DNA from: Brachionus manjavacas
Lineage: Eukaryota; Rotifera; Eurotatoria; Ploima; Brachionidae
NCBI GenBank assembly: GCA_019054805.1
Contig: JAHQIY010000015.1
Coordinates: forward strand, 876,001-940,000
Direction of reading: 5' to 3'
DNA length: 64,000 nucleotides
Within the stretch, counting starts at the first letter, position 1. Every line of letters begins with the position of its first letter. The notes below the pieces were generated by a model. It saw nothing but the letters and a program-made list of their open reading frames with translations. It had not been told where the DNA came from and did no database searches. Shown one piece after another: positions 10,691 to 21,700 of the stretch. Made by a program: the position numbers and the translations under genes.

Positions 10691-13600
10691 TTAATAGCCA
10701 AAAAGTTTTCTTAATTCATTAGCCTCTTGTGCCATTTCTTCCATAGTTCTCAATCCAGTTGACAGATCCTTGTCATGATCGCGTAGCTTGTCATAAATTT
10801 CATCTTTTTCAAAGTCACCTTTTCGTCTCGGTAAAATATGCATGTGAACGTGCTAAAAATTAAAATCTGTAAAAAAAATGCTTTTAAAATAAAAGATATC
10901 AATTATTTTTTTATTTAAAAAATTTCCTATTTCATCTTATTTCCTTTATTGTGGAAATTAGTTTCACTATGTAGATTAATTGAAAAATTTAAGATTAGTA
11001 CATTTAGGTACATAAGTATAAAAAAATGCAAAATAAAAAACAAAACAACCATAAAATGAAATTTAATACAGTCATTTTTTCCGATCTTGTTAATTTATTA
11101 GTTTTTAATTTAATTAAATGAATAAAAACTAGTTATGTTTGATACTTCTTGTGTTAAAAGTTTTTTCAATAAATAATAAAAATGAATAATTTATTCTCTA
11201 AAAATCTATTTAAATTGTGTCTAAATTGGAATGAAAGAAACATTTTTTTTTTCCGTTTGATAATATTTTAAATTTTTTTAATAAAGACTTAATTAACTAA
11301 CAGACATTGGTGACTTGTTTAGAGTTTGTTTCGATCCGGATTTGAAGTCTTTTAATTTTATTGTTAAAAATTATAAAATACTCAAAAATCAATATTTAAA
11401 CTGATAAAAGATCATAATTCAATGCTTTTTCTACTTCTTTCTTTTGAAAGAATTCTATTTTAATTAAATAAAATATGAAAGGAAAAATAAATCTTATTTT
11501 AGTTTACTAAAACCTTATTTCGAATGATGTTATTCAATTTAAAATTAGATTAATAAGATGCTTGTTAAATTAGATCAACATTTTTTTTCCAATTCAAATC
11601 AGATAAAGTAAAAATACCTCTTTGATTTTTTTTTTATTTAGATTAGGTTAATGCAGCAGTTCCCGGTCATTTTTATTAAAATATGTTGAGAAACTTGAAT
11701 TATATTTCATTGAGTATGACTAAAACAAAATTAAAATCAGACTAAGATTTCTTTATAGAAAAAAACAGCAAATTAACATTTCAAAATAGCTTTTTGTATT
11801 TTTTTACGACATTATTGGAAATAAGTCGATAATCTTAAACTAAATACCTATGAATCTAATCAGGCCTATAGCTAAAATTGGTGATGCTGCTGAGTTTTGT
11901 GGAATTACCTAGGGACTGTCTATTTTAAGCTTATTTCAGATAGTATTTTTACTAACGTTTACATTTATTGTGAGCGACTGGGGAGAATACATGAAGTTAT
12001 GCACAATCGTTACCCGGCACTGGTCAAGTTAAACGGATATTTCTATAGTATGACAATGCCAAACTGTTCACCGCCAAAAAGACAGAGTTTTTGCGCGTCA
12101 ACTGACTGAATGATACCGTATGGACACAAGAATTGCCACATAAATGAATGAGAGTTTTGAAAATTTTTATTTTCAAAATCTTTTTTTTGGTAAAATAAAG
12201 TAAAAATGCTTTTTTGTGACCGGAAAAATAATAAAGTGTTTTCGCAGAAGGTTAATGAATTTTTCCTTTTTTCCCAGGTTTTTAAAATTGTTTTTTTTGT
12301 TATATTAATTTTGTTTAAAGAAGTCTAAAAAATATTCTTTAGCGCTGATACACTTTTTTAATTAAATTCATTTTTTTAAAGGAATAAATAAAATACTTTA
12401 ACAGATTGACCAGACTCAGGTCCATCTTGAATACCGAAATTCAACGAAGTTGCATTAAAATGCCTCTCTAGCTTAGCCGCTACAAATTTAGCTGTATGAA
12501 ACAAATCAATGGCTTCTTCACTGGTCATATCCTCTACTCTATGACGGATAAGTTTCGGTATAACCATAGCATCTTAATACACAGTTAAAATTTATTTATA
12601 AAGGTAATTTTTTTGTTACGTCCTGGCACTATAGGCTTAATATTGACGCACGCAAAGCAATGTTGGGTCTCCAGAAACACAACTTTGTTGGCGATCTTAA
12701 TTTTTTCGCTAAATTCATAAAAATCTTTGTCAATTTTTTCTTTTAAAAATAAAATCTATTTAAATTAAATAAAAACAGGCTTTTAAATCTTGCTTTTTAT
12801 AATCGGATATTGAAGATACAAATCAGATCTAATACTGTTCAATATTGGCATTGATTTTCTCACTTCCTGTAAATAGGCAAAATCAAGCTCTACTACCTGG
12901 ACACACGGACTTTCTTTTTTTAAATCAACTAGAACTCTACCCCATGGATCGACCACCATTGAGTGACCATAAGATGATCTTTTTTCATTATGCTTTCCGA
13001 CTTGAGCGGCTGCAATAACAAAACACTGATTTTCAATAGCTCGAGCTCTAAGCAGTACTTCCCAATGAGCTTCGCCAGTCGGTTCTGTAAAAACACTCGG
13101 ATATGTCAAAATTTCGGCACCGAATTTCCTTAATATGTTGCTCATTTGAGGAAATCTCAAATCATAGCACTAGTTTAAAAATAAAATTTTTATCAGTTAG
13201 AATTTACAAAGACTTGTGTATTAGTCAAAATTATAAGTCAAGTCTTTACTTAAATGTATTCTAGAAAATTTAATAGCTTAAGAAAGAAATGATTTTTTTC
13301 AGGAAAATGCCAAAATTTATTTAAAGATAATCAATAAAGATAAGAGCCTTAATTAAAGTAATTAAGGCAGATAAAAATGAAAAATATCTAGGTAAAATTA
13401 TTGAAGATTTTTAATTATAAAATATTAAATTCTTTTCATTTTATGAATCAAGCCAAATAACTTTTACATGAATTTGTAAGATAAAGTTTAATACGGTGCA
13501 TACATATAAAAGCTAAAATCTGTTAATTTTTAATAACGGGTACCCCTAATTTTAATTAAAAATAATTTGATTGAATTAAAGAGTTCACTTGATCACACAC

Positions 13601-16600
13601 AATCACTTAAAAACATACGTAATTCTATAAAAAATATTTTGCTACAAAACATACATTAACTCGGTCATTGTCCTTACGTAATCCAGTAAAAAGCAATTAA
13701 AAAAATAAGACTAAAATATCAAGGTAAAAGAAGCTATATCAGAGTCAATTATTAGTTGAGTAAAAAAAGGTATAAATAATATTTTTAATTTCTTAATCAT
13801 ATATTTAAAAGCTTGTGTAGAGTTTTCAGACTTTTGTATGTTTTATAGCTTCAAGTATGATTCTCAATATTTTGGATGTTAAAACAGCAATTCCTTGATT
13901 CACAACTTATTAACACAAGAAGTAACAAACGAGTGATTAGACTTGTTTAAAAAAATTAAATCCTAACATCATTTGAGCATATTTAAAAAAAAAAAAATTA
14001 ATCTTTTTTGAATAATGTTGATTTTATCATTATTTTAAAGAAAGGAATTAATTGGTAAAATTACTTATGTTTTTTTTAATATTTTGGATTAAAAGTTTTA
14101 ATATTACCATGATATTAGTTGATAATTAAGAAAAAACCTAGGCCTATATTAATTTTATCAGCTTTTTTTTCCCAGTAAAATAATTTTTTTTTATTTATAT
14201 TATATATATTATTTTTTTATTTTAAAAAGTCCAAGTCAAAGACTTTTATTTTCTTTTTTTAAAAAAAAGTCCAACACTCGCTTGGTTTCCATAATAACCA
14301 CCTGGGACCGCAAAATTATCATTTCCTGGAATGGAAGAAATTACATTTGTGCCTTCACATTCATTGAACGTGAAAAATTCCTGAATAATTACTCTTCATG
14401 GAAAAATAGGAAGATTTATTTGATTAATTTTTAAAACCGGAGAAAAAATTGAATAAGGAATCTCGGAACGTCGAGTAATCAAGATTAAGACAATTTATTA
14501 TTTTAAAATACTTAAAGAATTTTCGCTAGTTAACATATTCATCGTGAAAAAAATGAAATAAAAGTCTTTACTCAGACTTTTGAAAAAAAAAAAATTAAAG
14601 TCCTGACTTGGACTTGGCTTGAGACTTCTGGCTTTTAAACAACTCTGCTATTAACATATCATACCGTTGTTCAAAAGGCTAAACCTCTGCCATGTTTTGC
14701 CAACTCTTCCAAATCCAGATTCTATTTAACTAATGTAAAATCATATTTTTTAAAATAAAATAATAATGATTTTTTTAATTTTCTGGCAAAATAATTAGAT
14801 GCTTATTTATTTGTTGTAAAAAAAATAGCTGATGAAAAGAAATTCCTCCAAAGCTTAGTGAAAACCTAAAAGTAGCTATGAAACTTTTTGCAATTGTTAA
14901 TTACTATGGTATAATAAAATGAATCTTTATCTACTTTCAAAAATGATTATTAAATAATACAGGTGTCTCATAAAGTTATTGAAATTTTAGTTAAATTATT
15001 TTTATTTTTAAAAAAAAATGAAAAAATCTAATTATCGATTAAAACTCTTGCCTTGCTAGTTACAGCCTAATTTCTGAAGCTGCATTACTAGACTAAAACA
15101 ACAGCATTGATTCATCTTGAAAACATGGAAAAGAGCTTGACCATAAAATCCAATTACTACACTAATAATTGTTTATATCCTGTTTTAAAAAATATTGTTA
15201 ATCCAAATTCTAGAAGCAAAAATATGGAATTTCTTAATCGCAATGCTCTACTACATGAGGAAAAAAATCATAATTAAGTCTTTAAAAAAAATTTAAAATA
15301 AATTTCCAAATGACTAAGAAGATTGAATTTTATCTAAATGAAGCTAGAACAAAATGTCAAAGCACCTTAAATAATTCTAGAATGTTGAATATAGACGCAA
15401 CAAAAATATGAGAAAAATTATTTAAAAAAAATTAATTCAATAAATCGACGATTTTAATAAAGAAAAACTTTTATTTTTTTATTTACTATTCTATCGAAGA
15501 TAAAAATATACCGTTAGTCTTTCCGGTTTACCTAAATATCTTTTCACTGCATTAATATACTTTTTTGCTCAAAATTATACATTTTTTTATAAATTTGATT
15601 TATTTTCTAATCATTTATTGACCAAATTGGTAAAAAAATATTTTCGTATAAAAATTTTCAATAGTCGATTACTTCAAGCAAGTGCATAAAAACGTATTAT
15701 CTATTGATTGGAAATTTAAAGCTTGAAGAAGATGGAAATGTTTTTGTTCTTTTGAATATTGACTAAAATATAAAAAGAAGTGCATACTTACATACATAAC
15801 TTATGAATGTTTAAGCAAAGGTTATAATTTAAGATTTCTACGTATGTTGTTCAGACAGACATAAAATCTATGGACAAATTTGAAGTAGATTTTTTGCTGA
15901 ATTCAAAATTACAAAATTACGAACTGTAGCTTATTTTAACCCTTATCAAATAAAGTTCTAGAAATGATATTTTTTTGTACCGAAAATTTTTAAAGGTTAT
16001 TTATAACTATCAAATTTTCATTATTTACAAACAAAAAAACTTGATCTAAAATTTATACTCCTGACTTAAACACAAAAATGATTTTCTGTTTATTTACTAT
16101 GCAATTTCCCAGTGTTCCTATAGGACTCTCCATAGGCATATAAAAATCCGACCCTGGAACTGTGTAATCAGACTCTTTAAGCGAAGTTATAACATCACCA
16201 TTTTTCAAATTAACTTCGAATAAATGAACCTTATCATAAATTCCCTTAATTTCTCCTTTATCGCTTAAAATAACACTTGTGTTGTAAATTTTCGGGTGTT
16301 CATGAGTGCCTATTTTTCTATGAAAACTTCCGATGGAAATCCAAACTTTGAGTTGCGATGCCAATTCTTTGAATTTAGTTATAAATTCTCCATCTAAAGT
16401 TTCACCTTTTTCAATAGATGCAGTCGTTGATTTTTCAATGTAATCACATGCCTCAGGGAAAAAAACCATCTTGAAAAAAAAAATAATTAAATTTTCTTTT
16501 TTTTTTAAATGAGATAAGTTACTTCAGCGCCCTGATCTCTAGCCCTAGTGATCAAGTCTTTGCATATGACAAAATTTTGATTTTTGTCTTCGTTACAGGT

Positions 16601-16798
16601 CAGCTGACAAATGCCTATTTTGTGTTTAGATGTTCTAGGACTTAAAGATAGATCACTGTTCGATTCTGAGATAAAAACTGACGACATTCTTTGACACAAA
16701 AAACAACTAAATTTAAATGATTTCAATGGGGTTAATTTACAATTCATTAATTTCGATCTAAAAAACTCATGAGATTTTTTATGGACCCAAAGAGCCAT
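10691..16798 (-). CDS. NitFhit: NitFhit: nitrilase-Fhit fusion protein, six exons
   Basis: A fusion of a Nit1-type nitrilase (deaminated glutathione amidase family) and an Fhit dinucleoside triphosphate hydrolase, known from flies and worms. Exons are 16798-16523, 16469-16098, 13169-12794, 12739-12620, 12572-12397 and 10852-10691, giving 493 aa. Nitrilase triad: Glu98 in FFPEACDY, Lys172 in YDKVHLFEV, Cys217 in CYDLRFP (first codon of exon 3). The AHWEVLLRARAIE and SYGHSMVVDPWG blocks are well conserved. The Fhit half has FACVNIKPIVPGH, GIQDGPESGQSVK and the histidine triad HVHMHIL at 441-447. Introns are 53, 2928, 54, 47 and 1544 nt. The third intron needs a GC donor (AAA-A|GCAAGA); no GT site gives a matching phase. 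The N-terminus is basic and could be a targeting peptide; an internal Met at 38 is an alternative start. Confidence 0.93.
11880..12147 (+). mobile_element. Fossil mariner/Tc1-type transposase fragment
   Basis: Inside the last NitFhit intron, on the opposite strand. With frame changes the translation reads VML, then WNYLGTVYFKLI, then YCERLGRIHEVMHNRYPALV, then YDNAKLFTAKKTEFLR and TVWTQELPH. This follows the order of the mariner catalytic core (W-W-D-x-G-x-I-Y-F, YCxQLDRL, HDNARPHxA, LPH), including the second catalytic Asp in the YDNAK block. The usual His before DN is Tyr here. There are in-frame stops and frameshifts, and no ends or terminal repeats were found, so it is a dead, truncated copy. 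Confidence 0.75.
14218..14655. mobile_element. Degenerate relative of the 50 kb hAT-type MITE
   Basis: The right end GGCTTTTAAACAACTCTG (14630-14647) matches the terminal repeat of the intact element at 49988-50150 with one change near its inner edge. Preceding it are the same AAAGTCCTGACTTGG and CTTGAGACTT blocks. At 14226-14272 there is an oppositely oriented AAAAAGTCCAAGTC block. The CAGAG left terminus is missing, and about 270 bp of unrelated sequence lies between the two halves, so this copy is truncated or interrupted. It sits in the long second intron of NitFhit. Confidence 0.55.
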
Positions 16799-17543
16799 CT
16801 ACTGACAATCAATATATTGAAATGCTTTATTAAAACAGGTTTAATTTTTTTACTTTACTGAAAACCCTGAATAATTACCTTACAAATCTGGAAAATTGAA
16901 CTATATTATCAAAATTTAATGGTCAAGCTCAGAAAATAAAATTAAAAAAGATTCATTATAAAATCTACTTGTTTTAAAAGAAATGTTTTTTATTAAAAAA
17001 TTTAATGCGTAGACATATTTTCAAGTTAAACAGATCATGTGTAACCATGACCAGGTATCATGCATAATTCTGCATCATTGGATTTTTTGCAGACATTACT
17101 ATAATAAATTGCTTTTGCATTAATTTTTATAACTAGATAATACTCGAAAAACATTTTTCTATTAATAATTTTTGAGCATTTGAGTTACTTCAATTTGTCA
17201 CAGATCTTAGTTATTTTTTTACTTATTTCCTTTTTTGAAAAACCTGAGCACTAGGTTGCGTTTTTATTAATCTAAAGATTGGTCTAAATTTGGAAAAAGA
17301 AAATGAAGTAAAAAAGTTTAGTGTCCAAAATCCATGGAAATGAAGTAAATTTAATTTTTTAGCAAATTTTTAAGAGGATTCAATAAAGCATTTTTAGATA
17401 TCCTTTGTCAATAGGTCCAAAAAGTTAACAATTTTCGGCAAACCAGCACCGATCGAATTGACTCAGCATAAAAAAGTAATAAAATGTCACAAAAGTATTT
17501 TTTATTAAAAAAAAAAATATTTTAATCAGTAATCAAACTATTT
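16799..17543. other. Spacer upstream of NitFhit and downstream of ICMT
   Basis: About 745 bp between the NitFhit start codon and the ICMT stop, both on the minus strand. It should hold the NitFhit promoter and 5' UTR and the ICMT 3' UTR. No coding sequence or clear regulatory motif was recognised. Confidence 0.4.
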
Positions 17544-18422
17544 TTAATCAAGTCTCTCATCAATAAGCACATAACCTTTGACAAATGGAACACCACTAGC
17601 TACCTTTTGTTGATAAGTAGTGTACTGGGATCCGAAAAATTTAATCAAATAATATTCTTCGTAGATAATTCTGGATTTAAAAAATTTCCATGATACTATT
17701 GTGTATAGAATGGCGCATAGTGGGTTGGCGAGCAAAATTTGGGTTCCAATAGACCAGTAGAACCAACCGAAATAGGATGGATGCCGCACTAATCGATAGA
17801 CTCCTTTGGTCACCAGTTCATGCTCTTTGTGATGCGTTTCCTGGACATAGTGGTTGAAGTTTTTTCCTGCAGTATACATTGCCAGTTTGCGGAAGCTTTC
17901 GCCAAACAAGCACAGAGACAAGCCGATGCAACGCAAGTACAAATTTTGCTTCAAAGTGGGAAATAGAATGGCTTCAATGAAAAACTCGCTCCACGAGGAA
18001 AACGCGGCTATGGCGTACTCCTTGCTGTGGTTTAGCAGAAAAGAGCTCGTGGACACTTCTTTGGGGTTGTATGCGGCGGTGAATACAAATTCACTAAGGT
18101 GAAAAAAACTCAACACCATCAGGTAATAGCCAAAAGTGTTCAATGTGGGAAAAGACTGCTGGGCTACTAGGATGTATCCGACAAGGAAAACATTTGTTAT
18201 CAATGCGCTTCTCCAGTAGATTTTGTAGATCATTATCGAGTTGAGTGTGATCATGGATGCTAGGTTGCTTGATAAAAAAATGAGTGTGGTGAATAGGAAC
18301 CACCAAAAGTTGGATACATTAACAACAATTGACATCAGAAAATAGATGGTGCTTGTGATTAGGACTGGAGTAAAACTGAGTAGAACTGAATAAATGTATT
18401 TATCTTTTTCTTGATTAAACAT
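17544..18422 (-). CDS. ICMT: Protein-S-isoprenylcysteine O-methyltransferase, single exon
   Basis: Methylates the C-terminal prenylated cysteine of CAAX proteins such as Ras and Rho at the ER membrane, using S-adenosylmethionine. The 292 aa product (human 284) has a string of hydrophobic segments covering the N-terminal two thirds, then the catalytic C-terminus with HKEHELVTKGVYRLVRHPSY, where the RHPSY element lines the SAM pocket. Next come FGWFYWSIGTQ, LANPLCAILY and an EEYYLIKFFG block. The end VASGVPFVKGYV also matches the family. There is no intron. The start is 54 bp after the stop of MRPS21 on the same strand. That gap contains no AG dinucleotide on the coding strand, so no splice acceptor is available there. 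Confidence 0.95.
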   Translation of the reverse strand: MFNQEKDKYIYSVLLSFTPVLITSTIYFLMSIVVNVSNFWWFLFTTLIFLSSNLASMITLNSIMIYKIYWRSALITNVFLVGYILVAQQSFPTLNTFGYYLMVLSFFHLSEFVFTAAYNPKEVSTSSFLLNHSKEYAIAAFSSWSEFFIEAILFPTLKQNLYLRCIGLSLCLFGESFRKLAMYTAGKNFNHYVQETHHKEHELVTKGVYRLVRHPSYFGWFYWSIGTQILLANPLCAILYTIVSWKFFKSRIIYEEYYLIKFFGSQYTTYQQKVASGVPFVKGYVLIDERLD

Positions 18423-18476
18423 TTTGAAATAAAAAATAAGTTTTGTTAATAAAATAGTTTTTTTTTATTAGAATAG

Positions 18477-18737
18477 TTAATCCCAAGGATACGGGTTTTG
18501 GCGATTTTTGCGCACAATAAATCTAACTTTTCGGTCTATTTCGTTAGAATAGATTTGCATGCATCGCTCAAAAGAAAGGCGATTGCGGCGTTCGAATGGC
18601 TTTTCGTAGGTTTCCCAGCGACGCGATGTCTCGATTACTTTCTCCGAAGATAGGACTTTGTTCAATGCTTTGAGAGCTTTGTCGACTTGGTTATCTTCAA
18701 CAAGCACAGTTCTGGCGATAAATTTCAAATGCTTCAT
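18477..18737 (-). CDS. MRPS21: Mitochondrial ribosomal protein bS21m
   Basis: A component of the small subunit of the mitochondrial ribosome. The 86 aa protein has the family's usual length and features: FIARTVLVEDNQVDKALKAL at the N-terminus, RRWETYEKPFERRNR in the middle, SFERCMQIYSNEIDRKVRF after it, and a C-terminal NPYPWD. It is intronless. It is the upstream member of a tight same-strand pair with ICMT. Right after its stop the coding strand reads CTAATAAAAAAAA, which includes an AATAAA polyadenylation-signal match. Confidence 0.93.
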   Translation of the reverse strand: MKHLKFIARTVLVEDNQVDKALKALNKVLSSEKVIETSRRWETYEKPFERRNRLSFERCMQIYSNEIDRKVRFIVRKNRQNPYPWD

Positions 18738-21700
18738 TCAGCTTTAAAAATAAATCTTTAATAGTTTTCATGGTAATGGAGGGGGTTCGTTTCTTACATA
18801 ATTTTTTTAGATTATTTTTTGAAAATTTAGCCAAAAAATTATTTTTTTTCAAAGTGTAAATGAAGGTAGTTTTTCAAGTGTTTTTTATTTTAATTTTTTT
18901 TTCAAAATTTTTGAATAATTATACAAGCAATATAAAGCGCTCTAGAAAGCTTGTCTAGATGCTAAACTAACATCTTGTTTAGATCGGTTTATCTTTATTA
19001 ATTTTTTTTTCTAAAAATCAATAGTTGAATTAATAATATCCTAGAGGTTGACAATAAATAAAAAAGTTTAAAAAAATAATATTATTTTTCATGGTTGTGA
19101 AAATGTTTTGAAATAAAGTAAAAAAAAAAGAATTTTTTTGAACATGTTTGCGCAACAAAACAGACTTGGCTGACGGAAAATTGAATTATTCTAGAACCTT
19201 GGGTAAATAGAGACAGTGATGATTATGATTATCTTCTTTTTATTTTTTTTTGATTTGAGTTGCTAAGATATTTCGAATCATAATTTTGATGATTTGCATC
19301 GGTTAATGCTAAAAATGCCAATATAAGATCTAATTATTTTTTCCTTTTTGGAAGAGTCAAAAAAACAAAATTGATAGAATCACTAGGCAGATAGTTAGCA
19401 AGCTGAGTGGATCCATTCTCTCACCGGAAAACACAAATTTCGTCAATAATTAGACTTTATCTTGTCATTAGTTAAATAATTTCCAGATGATTTTTTTTGG
19501 AATATCCGATATCGCAGTGAAAGAGATAAAATTTTGGCATAGCGACGGTGTGCGACCCAAAATCGGATCGATATAGGATTAAAATGTTTCCGGACTAGTT
19601 TGTTTTCAGAATTTTTTATAATAATTCAGGCAGCAACGTAAAAATAGGATAGTACCTATTATTCAAAAATATTAAGGATTTAAATTAAAATTCTGCTAGA
19701 AGTTAAAAAATTTCCAAAGTCAGATAAACAAACAAATCTGTATCTAAGTGATTGAAGATTTAATGGTTTTAAATTTTTAAAGAGTGTTTATAAAATTATC
19801 AAAATGATTTTGTTAGGTTCGACAAAAAAAAAGCCTACAAATTTAAAGGTTTATAAAAGTATTTAAGTAAATCGCACCGAGATTCAGCTAATTTTCATTA
19901 TATATGATGTATTTTTTATTATTGTTTTTATTGGAATCAAGCTACTTGAAATATATTTGAAATATATTTTCGACACAAAACAGACACTTAATATTTAAAT
20001 ATAAAAAATTTCGATAATTTAATTATTTTATTTTCTCCCAATGGACCAGAATTGTCAAGTGATAAGCGATCAAATAAAATTGGAAGACAAGGAATAGTTT
20101 GCGAGTAGTTTTTTTCAAGTGACTAGTTTATAATGGCCTCTTTAATTTAAATTTGTCACTTTTGCTGAAGCTTTATTAGTACCATTTGAAAGAATATATG
20201 AATTTATAAAGAACTATTTTTATTTATTTTCAATTTAGCACTAAAATATTTAATTTAATTTTTTTATCTAAAACAGTGTGCTCTTTGGCGTGATTGCGCA
20301 AATCTGTGCTGGAGACCGGCTCTAGCGACCACTATCAGAAGATTCCACTTGATGAATATTTTCTAAATGTCTTTAATTTACAGGTCACTATGAAACAAAG
20401 CGCTACGAAAAAATTTGACCTAAAATATCTCAGGTAGATATTGAATTTTTGAATGGAAGAAGATTTTCCAGTAACTCGATCTGCTCTCTCGCGCATAAAT
20501 ATGCTGGTGATTATAAATAACATGATATTTTGTCAATAGAAGAGAACAAAAACAGAATAAAAAAGCTGTTTTTCAGTATTTATTTATCTTTGAAGATTGG
20601 TTTTTTTCTTTTTTTCTAGAGAGATTAGTTCAACACCCAGAGGTAAAGTTCGGTCTGAAAAAGAATTTCCTGTAGTGTTTTAATTAAATTTAGAAAAATA
20701 TTTTAAGAATATTCAGTCAATTGTGTTTGTGTTGCTGAGGGCAAAACTGATAATTACTGAGAACAATAGAGTATTGATTTTATTGTCCGGGTCATCCGCA
20801 AAGATGACTCGTTCTAGTTTTTCGCTGATACCAATTTTGTTTCTACCTGATTTTGAATATTAATAGAATTGTGCTACAGCTCGAGATTGTGACGAAAAAC
20901 AACATTCTGAAGAGAGCTAAGAATAGAGATACTTAGAAATTGGAGGCCTCGTTTCTAGAAATGTGGCAGTTTTTGGATATTTAGTCCGGCATTCGATTAG
21001 CAACCATGTCGCTATTGTCACATAATTATCAGCCAAAGTCAAGAATTTGATTAGCTTATAAACAATAGAGGGCCAGACTCGTTTCTATTTAGTTGAATAG
21101 CTAAGAGCTAATTTAAATTTTCGAAAGAAAAAATAGAAAAAAAACTACCTGAAAATCTATTTGATAATTCAATTTTTGTTTAGAAAAAAAAAGAGCTCTA
21201 CCGCTAATAAGTAATTTGATCCAAAAAAATCATAATTGTTTATTGTTTCAAAATTTAAATTTTATTTCTAACCGTGGTGACTAAGGTGGTCTTGTGCAAA
21301 CGCTAGCAGTAACAACTTTTATCAATTTCATAATATATTTTCTCCGAAATCATTCAGGTTTCATCAGAGTTGAATTTTCTACTTTTTTTGTGTATTTTGT
21401 TATGGAAACAGAGTTGTTGATCATTTATGATGAGATTTCGAAATCAGAAAAAATCTCCGAATTTGTTTCGAGCTGAACAAAAAAGAAATTAAGAGCAGTG
21501 TTTTTCTAACTAGTTCTTACCTGATTTTTATCTTGTCTTACTCTAGTATGACAAGGCTTTTGAGCTTAGTTAAAAATTAATATCTCACATTAAAAATTTA
21601 TCTAGAGAAAACACAACTCTCATCCATAGTATGTTTACTTTGCATTAGAAATGTAAATGCTACCTGAATAAGTCGATTTGGAGGCAGTTTGAGAGCTGAG

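Noticed and set aside
20335-21476. Short ORFs of about 60 codons in the gap before PRDM3/16
   Set aside because: No similarity, no splice context and no codon bias different from the background.
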